Positions 54,931 through 64,000 of a stretch of DNA of 64,000 nucleotides are shown here, piece after piece. Source of the DNA: Psococerastis gibbosa (taxonomy: Eukaryota; Arthropoda; Insecta; Psocodea; Psocidae); assembly GCA_963971405.1 (NCBI GenBank), contig OZ020484.1:42554770-42618769 (forward strand), read 5' to 3'. The number at the start of each line of letters is the position of its first letter. Positions within the stretch are counted from its first letter, which is position 1. Below the pieces are notes generated by a model. The model was not told where the DNA came from. It was given only the letters and a program-made list of their open reading frames with translations, and made no database searches. The position numbers were made by a program, and so were the translations under genes.

Positions 54931-56039
54931 ACATTAGTGCATAATGATTGACTTGAAGGGCAGCAAACACAGTACAAAATGAAATTAAAATGGTCGTATC
55001 ATAGCGATATATAGCGCCTTGGCACTGCTCTTACAAGTAATCCGTCCAAGGAGTTGATTTCAAGTAAAATTGAAAGACAGGCGGACAGAGCACAAATGTT
55101 TAATAGTTGCATCGTATAAGACAGGACAAAATACAAAATAGAAAGTAAGACAAAAGTTTTATGGTCATGAAAATTTTACTAGAAGAAATAGCACTGGCAA
55201 ATAGAAGTAGTAAAAGGGCAATGGTATAATATTTAACAAAGTAGGGAATCTAAGTCCAACTAACACTTCGTTAAATAAAATGACAGCTGATTCCTTCTTT
55301 TCTATTAATTGTTAGAAGCATACTTTTCTGGCCATTTCTTGTCTAGGAACGCACGTGCATTAAATTCTGCGGGCCACTATTTGAAGGCACCATTGTATAG
55401 TATAATGAAATTGACACATACTAGGGGGCGAGCCCTTGGCTTTGCTTTGCTCCCTCCCCCCCCCCCCTGCAGTTGCTCCCTGGGGTGCATCATCCCCGTG
55501 CCTAATCCTCCCATCAGTTCCTCAACAGCATCCCTGCAGGGACCATTGATTAATATTATTGACAGCATTAATAATGCAATGGTTATCATTGGCTCAATGA
55601 TACAGCTGTTGTTGGTTTAGCTTCAGATAATCATAGGAGAGCTAGCGTATGTAATAGGGGTACTCACATAACAGTGGTAAAGATGAAAAAGTCAGGGAAA
55701 ATATAAATATTAATCAAAAGTAAATACATATGCCGAAAATACAATGGCAATTTGGATTATTCGTGTACTTTTTGCCTCTTTTCTGTTTTCCCTGACTTTT
55801 CCTATTTTAACACCGGTAAACTGAGATTATTATTACATTACAGAGTCAACTACTGGACATTAAGTGGAATGTTGTCAAATTTTGGAAAACAACATGTCGT
55901 TAGATCTAATTAATTATTACATTCACACTCCTTGAAGACCATGGGAAATAAAGACAATTTTCGTTCTGTCTTTCTTTCAAAAATATGAACTTAGATAATA
56001 CACAATATATTTAGTTAAGTGAACTATATGGTAATTGTT
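54931..56039. other. No recognisable gene; C tract at about 55456-55468
   Basis: The frame at 55309-55620 is repeat-derived. A retroelement-like end GGGAAATAAAGACAATTTTC occurs at 55944-55963, followed by CTTTCTTTC, as at 11720-11740. Nothing else. Confidence 0.5.
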
Positions 56040-56430
56040 CATGGCCGTCCACAGCTATGGGCAGATGGGTCATCTGACCCACCTCGATCGACCCGGAAAA
56101 AATGGTACTAATTAGGTACAAAACATAATTACTATGGAATTTTTTTAAAATAAAAATCAAGAAATTTAAAAAAAAAAAATGAACTAATCTAGACATTAAA
56201 GCAAAAACGCGCGAAAACTACAGCAAAACTTTTTAAACTGCCCAATTGGCCACTAATATTAAATAGTAAATAGGAGAATTCATCGTAATTATCGATTTTT
56301 TATTAATAATATTTCTACTTTATTTCATATGTGCCCCCCCCCCACCTAACAAAAAACTGGAATTTTCAATTTTTTTTCTTTCGCTCTTCACCCTTCACCC
56401 ACCTCATATTTCATCCTGCGGACGGCCATG
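56040..56430. mobile_element. hAT-type MITE, 391 bp, CATGGCCGTCC ends
   Basis: CATGGCCGTCCACAGCTATG at the left, CATCCTGCGGACGGCCATG at the right. Flanks TAATTGTT and TAAATGTG agree at six of eight positions, consistent with an old 8-bp duplication. The interior has CATCTGACCCACCTCGATCG and a C run near 56335-56342. No transposase frame. Confidence 0.7.
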
Positions 56431-56899
56431 TAAATGTGTATCCATAAATTAAGTTAACTGAAAGAAAGAAGCAGACAAAGCAATCCAGAATTAGGAGTTA
56501 CGCTTCACAAATGCAATGCAATGCAAACTTTAGAGATATACTTATAGTTCACTTGACAAAATCAATTATGTATTATCACAGTCTATATATTTGAGAAGGT
56601 GGTCAATGAGCATGCAATACAATCTCTGGAAAGAGAAATTAATTAATTTGCAGTCGTGGAATACACAAATATGTAGCTTATATATATATATATAATTCCC
56701 CATAATTTCCGACTTATTCGCAGCGGTGACTTCCTGAATAAAATAAAAACACTATATTCTGATAAATATGTCGACAGTTTCCACTTTGCTTACCAATTGC
56801 AAATAGCATTCTATTCTGTTGAGTAACTTGAGAATATCACAAAAGGGCAACGGCTACTTTACGTTGCCCCAAAATTGGGTAAATTGTTAACTTAGGAGA
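56431..56899. other. No recognisable gene
   Basis: AT-rich with a TATATA run near 56680; nothing supportable. Confidence 0.5.
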
Positions 56900-56904
56900 G
56901 TGTT

Positions 56905-57010
56905 CGTTAACTTTCCGGTTAGGCGCAGATCGTTGGTTCAAATCCGGTAATTTTGGCTGGTTAACTGTGACTAATAACAACTCCGAACAACTGCCTGCAA
57001 GTTATTTCCG
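56905..57010 (+). mobile_element. Possible tRNA-derived SINE head
   Basis: GTTCGTTAACTTTCCGGTTA with B-box-like GGTTCAAATCCGG (56935-56947) looks like the 3' half of a tRNA-like head; the downstream body is AT-rich without a clear tail. Could be a decayed SINE or a tRNA relic. Confidence 0.35.
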
Positions 57011-57904
57011 ACCGATAATTTGTCTACGGCCACGTTTTACACTGTGCCAAAGCATAGGTGTATCATTGGGAATGATTTTCGGTAAATTAGAAGAGTTTTA
57101 GAGTATACTGTGACGAATCCGAAAGCCCGTCTGAGAGTGCTATTCGACCGATCAATTGCCGCCAAAAATTTAAAACCCAAGATTCGCCTTTTCCCCTATG
57201 CAAACGTGGCTCGTTTTCCTCAACTATACGGTTGAGAGAAACCCCCAAGAGCCGAATGAATAATAATGGCTGTAATTAAATTGTATTTATCATGGTATTT
57301 TTTGCACTCCCCCCTACTTTCAGCTCTCAGTAATATATTTTAATTAGTGCGGTTCCTAAGGGAAACACTCCTGTTTTTTACCCCCCGGTAACTTATGTAC
57401 GTAATATTTTTATAATAATCGCCACTTTTACTCTGCAAGTGAAAATGAATGCCTTGTAATCTGGAAATGAGGATATAATTCCCTCAATAATATATTGTAG
57501 CTTGTAACGTTAACTACAAAGAGTGCATTTTAGGTATTTACTTTTAGGGTGCCGTGATTATTTAGATTTTTCACAATGCTGGCACTGGTAAATTTAATAT
57601 TCTCATGTAACAATGGCTAAAGTACTGTATATCATAGTATTTTGGATTGGATAAAGGTTATGAGCGTTGTAAACTTCAATTCAAACTTGGTGTAGTTAAG
57701 GTAATTGATAAGATTTAAAAAAAAACAGTTCATTTGTTATTAAATTAATTTGTCCAAAATGGTGGAAGCTATTCCATAATGCCAAAATACACAAAACACT
57801 GATGATGACTTGTACCTACAGTATAGTTATTGTAGGCGCAACTACAAGATCACGATATATTCCACTTGGAACACTTATACATTTGAATAAACCATAGATA
57901 TTTA
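57011..57904. other. No recognisable gene
   Basis: AT-rich; nothing supportable. Confidence 0.5.
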
Positions 57905-57910
57905 TAATAG

Positions 57911-58271
57911 TACTAGATAACGAACTCCCCTACATATTTTGAAGCCAGCCGCCATTGCTATAAGTGGATAGAAAACGTTGTTTACATTCATTAACACCTT
58001 GCGTTCTTATGAGATTTCCTAATATTTTCTGTGAAAATTACGTTCAAAAGTTCAATCTTTCAGTTTATTTTCAGTGGATTTTGATCAATAGTTACATAAG
58101 AGACAATATTAACTGAAATTAAATCAAGATAAAATTTATTTTGTCGAGAAGTACTCATTTAATAACAGGTACCGTACTTTGCGTTCTTTCCGTTCTTTCT
58201 ATCCACTTATAGCAATGGCGGATGGCTTCACAACTCTCCATACAGAGACCATGGGAGTTCGATATCTAGTA
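57911..58271. mobile_element. TIR element, 361 bp
   Basis: Ends TACTAGATAACGAACTCCC and, inverted, TACTAGATATCGAACTCCC. A further inverted pair lies inward: GCCGCCATTGCTATAAGTGG (57949-57968) and its complement at 58207-58230. The left arm lacks about 15 bp present in the right. Both ends sit in TA-rich sequence (AATAG and ATTATT), so the target duplication, perhaps TA, cannot be confirmed. No ORF. Confidence 0.7.
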
Positions 58272-58429
58272 TTATTATTAAAATCTATGGAATAAACTCG
58301 GTATTCCGCTTATGCAACTTTTCGAATAAACAAAGTTTTCCAAGTGCCATCCTTTCGTGGTATATTTATAAATTTACTGTGGACCTTTAAAATTAGCTTT
58401 TTGCACCCAAAGGCAGTTGCCAACATCGT

Positions 58430-59000
58430 CGGAAATACTACAGAAAGTAGTATCAAGGACTTTTCCGATGGAAAACCTACAGCAAATATTGTGGGTTTTC
58501 AATGGGAAAAGTTCAATAACTAGGATAAATTCCGTAATTTTTCCAATGGTCGTCGGACGCTATTAAGCTTCCACAATGTCACAAAGGAAACTCTTATACA
58601 AGTATTCACATACGTGAATTTATGTGAAGAAACGAAAAATTGGAAAACTTTGTGGCTGGCGCATACTTTTGAGAGCTGCCTCTGTGACATTGTGGAAGTC
58701 GAGGAACGTCTCAGGGTAGCTCCTACTGCACCGAAATCAGGGGGTATGCTAAACACAGAACTTGGCGTGATTCGAACTCATGATCTACGTCTAATCGGGG
58801 CGTCGTCTTAACCGCTGGACCACTAGCCCGACAAGTGCAAGCATCTCCAAATCCTCTACTTATGCTCCCACTTCCTTTGGAAAAATAACGGAAAGTAGTT
58901 ACCAGAACTTTTCCAACTGAAAAACTACAATATTTCTGATGGTTCTCTGTAGGAGAAGTTAATGATACTACTTTCCGTAGATTTTCCGAAGATGGTGAGG
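58430..59000. repeat. Related sequences either side of a SINE
   Basis: ACAGAAAGTAGTATCAAGGA, CTTTTCCGATGGAAAACCTA and TATTGTGGGTTTTCAATGGG at 58440-58510 resemble GGAAAGTAGTTACCAGAAC, CTTTTCCAACTGAAAAACTA and TATTTCTGATGGTTCTCTG at about 58890-58950. The latter passes into an inverse AATGATACTACTTTCCGTAG. This looks like a decayed duplicated or foldback element into which the SINE at 58548-58832 inserted. Confidence 0.45.
58548..58832 (-). mobile_element. tRNA-derived SINE, third family (S4)
   Basis: On the minus strand it starts GTCGGGCTAGTGGTCCAGCG (A-box region), with GAGTTCGAATCACG as B box about 45 bp on (58768-58781). The body contains GGTGCAGTAGGAGCTACCC. An inverted pair, CTTCCACAATGTCACA at 58569-58584 and TGTGACATTGTGGAAG at 58683-58698, makes a long hairpin in the body. 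The head is a good tRNA match in spacing, but I could not assign an anticodon. Confidence 0.6.
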
Positions 59001-59432
59001 GATGCCCTTAGGAGCAGGAAGCTAATCGTAAAGGCCAATAGTAATGATATAAACAAACAGCATTTTACAACACAATGTTTTATTTCCAAATGATATAATA
59101 GCTAGGACTTACAATAAATACTTTTCGCCACTGGTTTGTATGTTTGGCATGTACCGGGAATATAATATTATGGTTAGTGGGTAAGTTTATTATTGCGATT
59201 AAGAAAAGCTAAAATTGGTTTAGTAGGTACTGTAGATAGCTTTAGTAGGTGTTTGATTTGTAAATTACGTTATTGCTGTAAAATGTGTTTAACGGATTTT
59301 TTCATATTAATATTTTGTTCTACTGGGAGATAGTTTGAAGGGGTATATATATTCTGCTGTTTTTTTAGTTCTAGTTGTGTGAGGTGTGTTTATGGCCGAG
59401 GGCTTTCTTTCACTATATCTTGTGTTAAGCTG
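59001..59432. other. No recognisable gene
   Basis: AT-rich; immediately precedes the piggyBac-type MITE. Confidence 0.5.
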
Positions 59433-59436
59433 TTAA

Positions 59437-59804
59437 CACATTCACTGCCAGACCAAAATCAGTAGTTTTCCAGATAGTGAAATGTCTAGCGAATTAGTTG
59501 GATACAAAATTTTTTCCTGTGAGTTCGTGCCTATCAAAATTGCTAGACTTGTAAATGTTCCTTCCAGGCCCCGTCTAGTAAAATGACTAGACGTGGCAAT
59601 ATGTAGCTTATGACCAAACAAAGGGTGGACTTTAACAAACATAACAGTGCTTTGGTTTTGAAAAATGACAAAGCTATGGCGACTCAAATTTATAATTATA
59701 AGATTGATTGATATGGTGACGATAAGTTCTAAGTTTCTCATCTTACCATCGAGTGACATGGAAAACCACTGTTAGTGATATCGCTAGCCATGGCAGTGAA
59801 TGTG
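59437..59804. mobile_element. piggyBac-type MITE with TTAA target sites
   Basis: TTAA at 59433-59436 and 59805-59808 flank inverted ends CACATTCACTGCCA...TGGCAGTGAATGTG, a perfect 14-bp pair. TTAA duplication with CAC/CCC-type ends and a TGCCA motif is diagnostic for piggyBac. Sub-terminal AGTAGTTTTCC/GGAAAACCACT are also inverted. The interior has CTAGTAAAATGACTAGACG but no transposase frame. Confidence 0.92.
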
Positions 59805-59808
59805 TTAA

Positions 59809-60899
59809 GGCGTAGATTCGAAACCAGGCAAGCCCACTTCTTCCATATCCTCTAATTTCCGGTTAAATAACGAGGAGGTTGCCTCTTCAGTCTTCAACCA
59901 AAGTTAATTTAATGCCAGTGTAATATTATAATGCAATATAATGTGCTGTGATCATCATGTGCACTTGGTTTAGGTTAGGCTGCAGATTGAGAAAGTTGTT
60001 TGATGGGTGTGTATTGTAGCTACCTATACAACCCATCATCAGAGTGTTGTGGATTGTTTCCGAAACCGATTACATTATAATAAGCGATTGTATCTGATTG
60101 GGAAAGCGAATTAAAGCATATATTGACCTCAGTCATAGGAAAAGTAAACAATAGAATACTCGTATATTTATATTGCAATGTACTGTAACTAATATACAGC
60201 CAAATATGCCAACTGTACATATAGACCAACACCTATTAGGTTATGTTATAAATAAATGTTCAGTAGTGATTGAGTTTCGCCCGATTTATTAAGTATACAA
60301 TTACACAACAAAGGTAAAAATATAGTTTTAATAAGATAAAAAGAATTTTGTAGATCTAGGTAGGTATTGTATGATTAGTTAAAAACAGTAATTTATAGCT
60401 AAGAAATGAAGGAAATTAATTGTCACCATATTTTTAAAATTTGAAGGCAAATTATAAATTAGGTTATTTAATTTTTGTCCTCCACGAATTAAGCTAATTT
60501 TTTGACAGCCACCGCCCATGTAGAACTATATTCCATAAAGATATTTTATTAATTTAATGAATTTTTAAAATTCAGGCCAGAAATCTCCGATCACTGTTAC
60601 TCCGGTAGATCGATACAATTATTTTTCGCCAATCAAAAACAATTAAATAGAATAATGTAGTCGGATACCATTGGCAATTTACTGCCATAAACTACCAAAA
60701 AGGCAACTGGCAATCATTTTCGGGTATACCTACGTTTCTGTCAATATTTCGTTGGGGAATATTTTTATGCGCATTGCTTTTATAAAACAAGGGGTTAAAA
60801 AAAGACAAGAAGCTCATAGATTACAGCAAAAGGCGTAATTAACTAAAGAGAGAAAAAAAGTCACCGTCAAGAGGAATGTAGATTTTTAAAGTGACAAAG
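59809..60899. other. No gene; tRNA-like B-box at the MITE junction
   Basis: GGCGTAGATTCGAAACCAGG directly after the MITE looks like a tRNA T arm, with GTTAAGCTGTTAA before the MITE as a possible continuation, so the MITE may have split a SINE head. The remainder is AT-rich. Confidence 0.4.
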
Positions 60900-61410
60900 A
60901 GAGCATACTTGAGCCGTATAGCTGTTCGTTAGCAGCCTCTCTACAGCCAACAGCGGCGTTATATCCCGGACAAAAAAGGATGGGGAGCAGCCCTGCAGGA
61001 AAGGCACACGTCAACACTTGCACTCACTTGCAACGACCGGCAGCAGAACGCGTGGCGACAACAGCACGCGGGTACCGCTCTCCCGGAAAACCACACAACA
61101 TAAACACCGGCAGAGGTTCCGGGTAAATAACTATGGGGGCGCTGCTCGGCGCTCCCTCAATCAATGGGGCCTCGCGACAGCGTTACAATACACCGATACA
61201 ACGTCACCGTAAGCCCAGCATCGGCGCTCCCCCGTGATACAGCAGCGCGCCTTTTGCTGACTAAGCTAAGCATAGGCAGTCAGCGTTGCTGCCGCAGAAG
61301 AATCGTGCTCCTGGATATGATAAACATTGAATAGCAGGAAATAAATTTCTTGTTCCGAGTTTTTCGGGAAATATGCGGCGGGTTTTTAGTAGACCGTAAG
61401 GTAAGTACCG
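60900..61410 (+). other. CpG-rich patch with a strong splice-donor-like site
   Basis: Base composition shifts from AT-rich to CpG-rich (AACGCGTGGCGACAACAGC, GGGGGCGCTGCTCGGCGCTC) and back. At about 61397-61405 AAG|GTAAGT is a perfect donor consensus. This could be a promoter with a non-coding first exon on the plus strand, or simply GC-rich repeat DNA. No TATA box or initiator could be assigned. Frames here (61018-61212) are unrecognised. Confidence 0.3.
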
Positions 61411-61984
61411 TTGACAAGGTTTTTATTTTTCGGACGGATGAGGGGGGGGTTGAAAAAATTGAAATTGACCCCCCTTTTTTGATAAATACCGTTGATTTAA
61501 CCTAAAGGTTAGACATCAAGTCGAATTCCTGTGGAGCTAATTTTCTATTTTTTTTTTCAATAGCTAAGCTTATTGTTTTAAGCCGTATAGAGGTCACTGG
61601 GGTGAGTTTACACATTGAAAATGGTCACGAGAAAGGCGTTAAGGGTGATGCATGACAATTGTTACAATATTATGGAGAGTAAGAGAGTTGTGTATCTATT
61701 CATCTAAGTAAATCTACAACTAAAAAATACACAGTATTTGTTTATGTCCAGATAATAATTTTTTATATTTTAAACTATTAAGAGGTACTTGGTGGGTTTT
61801 ATTTATATTTAAAACGACTATATAACAAACGATATGCGAATTTAATAAAAATATTTTGAACCATTTATGAGAAAACGTATTTTTTCGCCGTCTTTGGGGT
61901 GTGAAGCGGCACCAAAATGTATAGTCAGCTCCTAATATAAAAATGGTCCAAAGCTAAAATTGAGTGGCTTTGGCAATTTGTTTG
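61411..61984. other. No recognisable gene
   Basis: AT-rich with a GGGGGGG run at 61443-61449. Confidence 0.5.
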
Positions 61985-61989
61985 GAGTC

Positions 61990-62640
61990 CTGATGGGGTT
62001 AATTTATAACATTGTCTATACACTTATTTTTCTTTCTACAAGCACTCTTGGCACCGCTTTTCAGTATTATTCTTCAAGATATTCGTGTCTTTTCCTGCCG
62101 CTACAGTTGCTACAGATTTTGTTAGGGTCCTTCCTCTTTCATCTTGCGCCTCATGATGAGCCATTCCAACTCCTTCACAAGGCAACATGCCACCTCCGAC
62201 TAAAGCATTCTCCGCACTAAGTTCACATTTAGAGCTCCATCAGCTCTAAATCAGATTCACCTACCCTCCTCTCTGACTTTCAGAGAAAGAATGCGCGGCT
62301 GTAACCTCTTTCCCGTCGTATATACTGTATATGCACCACTTCGAAGTACTTCTTTTGCAGTCATGAAGGAAAGTACAAATGCTGCCATGCCCAGAAAGGA
62401 GCTGTGTTACGTTGAAATCGAGGTCTCCATACTTTCTACTTCTCCATGGCCCTAAGTCTGTAATTAGGTTCCAGGCCAAACGTCCATTTACGTTCCCTTC
62501 CCATTTTCTTTGCCACCGTCTCATGAGCCCTTCCCATGTCTTGGTTTTAACTGATCCGCAGTATATTTACAATTGCCCTTGCGCTAGTAAGTCAAAACCG
62601 TTCGGTAGTTGTACTTATGACTCTTAGCGCCATTTGCCTC
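61990..62640 (-). pseudogene. R1/Jockey-like LINE ORF2 C-terminal region
   Basis: Minus-strand translation begins about 62640 with RQMALRVISTTTERF (decayed ALRV.SAYRTVS), ARAIVNILRIS, then MRRWQRKWEGNVNGRLAWNL, ITDLGPWRSRKYGDLDFNVT, QLLSGHGSICTFLHDCKRST, SKWCIYSIYDGKEVTAAHSF, and, in a broken frame, HSFSES and LVKELEWLIMRRKMKEEG-like sequence. The order A-L-R-V-x-S-x-Y, W-x-x-x-W, T-x-x-L-S-G-H-G-x-F, C-x-x-C, H-x-x-F-x-C is typical of R1-clade ORF2 after the RT. The second cysteine of CxxC is replaced. Several frame changes; dead. Confidence 0.8.
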
Positions 62641-63234
62641 TACTGCTGCTTCCTTTTTTCCCCTCAATATTTGTTTGTCTACTCCAGTTCGGCACTACAC
62701 ATAGCAATGCTGTCGTCACTAAGCAGTCTCTGTTGTCTAAAAAATCTAACTTGTTTAAAACGTCGTTATTGTTAACTGCATTGAATTCAGAATGTTTTCC
62801 ACACACAGGCTTCTCTATTACTTTTCTGTTTTGAAAATATGCCCCCCCCCCCCACAAAAACCTGAATTCATAATGATCAAGATGTTTTAAATTTGGCAAT
62901 TATCAATTATTTTAGCCTACCAAACACGTTATCGCATATGCTTTGAACGCACCCTAGTAATATGTAATTGTCAGCAACGTTCAGGGGAAACTCAAGAGAA
63001 CTTTGAAAATTATATGAAAATTATTTGACGACTCAGAAAGAAGACAGCTGTCAATCAGTGCCACTTACACTTCGAGTCAACAGCAATTTTCATGTTTGCT
63101 TACAACGGGTATTTTGAAATTTGGAATCCCTTTTGTTTCCGTGCAAGCTTTACATGGGTACTCTAAACTGCAATTTAACGTGCAGAGCAATGTAGTGTAT
63201 TATTACACGTACTTTATGTATTGAAAGAAGAAGA
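62641..63234. other. No recognisable gene; C tract at about 62842-62853
   Basis: Short frames on both strands without motifs; nothing supportable. Confidence 0.5.
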
Positions 63235-63865
63235 AAACAAATCGGTGTTGATAAACCGTTCCTGTTGGCTAACGTAGCCCCTCAGCAAACTCCTGACCTA
63301 TACCTCCTCACGGTGAGGGGCGGGCAACGTCAACATTCAATGACGGCTAACACAGGCAGGTACCAAGCGGGGTTCAGTCAAAGACCCCCCGCCTAACTCC
63401 GTGGTGTTAGGGCATGAGCACCCTCTAGTCCATGGGTGACGAAAAGCTCCCTAAAGGCGGACGAACTGGATCCTGGCAACAAGTGACGGTCAACGGGATA
63501 GGATGCGGAAGGCAAGGGGAAACCACCGCATTATAGGCCCAAGTGGCATCCTAAGAACCAGCAACCATGAATAATTAGAGACATCGAAGTCACATGTTGC
63601 TGCTAACCAGCCATCCGGCTGTGACTTGAAGAAGTTGGCTAAGAGAATAGCGGTATCAAGACGGCAATGGTTCGGGCACATTTCGAGGGAGGATAGCAGG
63701 TTGTATTGGCAGCCGGTGCGGCCGAACGTGAGCGAAAACCAAGGAGGTAAAAAAACCAACAAAAGACGGAGACTCGAGGGCACCTGGGACTGAAACCAGA
63801 GAAAATGCTGAATGGTCAGAGAAGGAGAGGCAGGAAAGAGTGGAGGAGGTTCATACACCACACCT
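63235..63865 (+). pseudogene. LINE remnant: GC-rich 5' part joined to an ORF2 tail
   Basis: 63640-63850 reads KRIAVSRRQWFGHISREDSR and then basic sequence with KTNKRRRLEGTWD, a common RTE-type ORF2 tail (x-R-R-x-W-F-G-H-x-x-R). Upstream, 63240-63540 is GC-rich and non-coding with GGCTAACGTAGCCCCTCAGC, CTATACCTCCTCACGGTGAG and GGAAGGCAAGGGGAAACCAC, which resembles the untranslated 5' region of RTE-type LINEs. If both belong to one element, the whole coding centre has been lost. Confidence 0.55.
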
Positions 63866-64000
63866 ATAGAGTTCTATATAGGAGAGAAGGGGCATTTACC
63901 GCCAAACAAAAATATATACGTATTTTTTTTTAATTTCTGGGGCCACCTGCTACGTCTCCTATGACCAGTCATATAAAAAATGGGAAAAAAAACAGGATTC

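Noticed and set aside
58768..58832. A functional tRNA gene on the minus strand
   Set aside because: A and B boxes are present, but no complete cloverleaf can be drawn, and body sequence follows.

Overview
This is a eukaryotic nuclear window, AT-rich and intron/repeat-like, with no operons, ribosome-binding sites or long intact ORFs. Its repeats (RTE-like, CR1-like, R1/Jockey-like and Penelope-like fragments, tRNA-derived SINEs, hAT, piggyBac and PIF/Harbinger-like MITEs) fit a large repeat-rich arthropod genome, most likely an insect. The species cannot be named from the sequence alone. Nearly everything recognisable is a dead or non-autonomous transposable element; only one interval looks like host coding sequence.

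Layout. 0-4 kb: a direct segmental duplication of about 1.2 kb (80-1329 and 2488-3597), each copy carrying the same SINE insertion, plus short interspersed repeats. 5-7 kb: an RTE-like LINE tail and two SINEs. 8-9.7 kb: a foldback element with three 156-bp tandem units, followed by four near-identical 189-bp tandem units. 10-19 kb: a foldback MITE, a frameshifted CR1-like reverse transcriptase (11770-13060), a long palindrome with a hammerhead-like core (14462-14815), two palindromic MITEs, and five LINE tails. 19-39 kb: mostly unannotated AT-rich DNA with scattered LINE scraps, one MITE (23463-23845), an inverted copy of the 0-3 kb repeat (27685-28590), SINEs and a second palindrome (33045-33330). 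39.7-42.5 kb: a transposon nest with three hAT-type elements, each with an 8-bp target-site duplication, and a SINE, a palindromic MITE and a LINE fragment among or inside them. 44.4-45.1 kb (minus): a GC-rich open exon ending in a strong splice donor, the best host-gene candidate. 46-54.7 kb: LINE tails, the third copy of the 383-bp MITE, SINE 3' ends, a tandemly duplicated LINE fragment and a LINE with a 13-bp target-site duplication. 54.8-64 kb: two hAT MITEs beginning CATGG, a TIR element, tRNA-like SINEs, a piggyBac MITE with TTAA ends, an R1/Jockey-like LINE tail and a LINE remnant at the end.

Functionally the window is an archive of insertions rather than a set of cooperating genes. 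SINEs of the TTTCACC (tRNA-Glu-like) family lack any reading frame and would have depended on a LINE partner; MITEs would have depended on transposases encoded elsewhere. The most notable structures are the palindromic MITE family (five copies sharing AGCAGA near the centre, three of them compound elements with one MITE in the middle of another), the Penelope-like foldbacks with a hammerhead-like core, the multiple-of-three tandem repeats, and the many long poly-C/poly-G tracts. All calls were made by eye without database searches.
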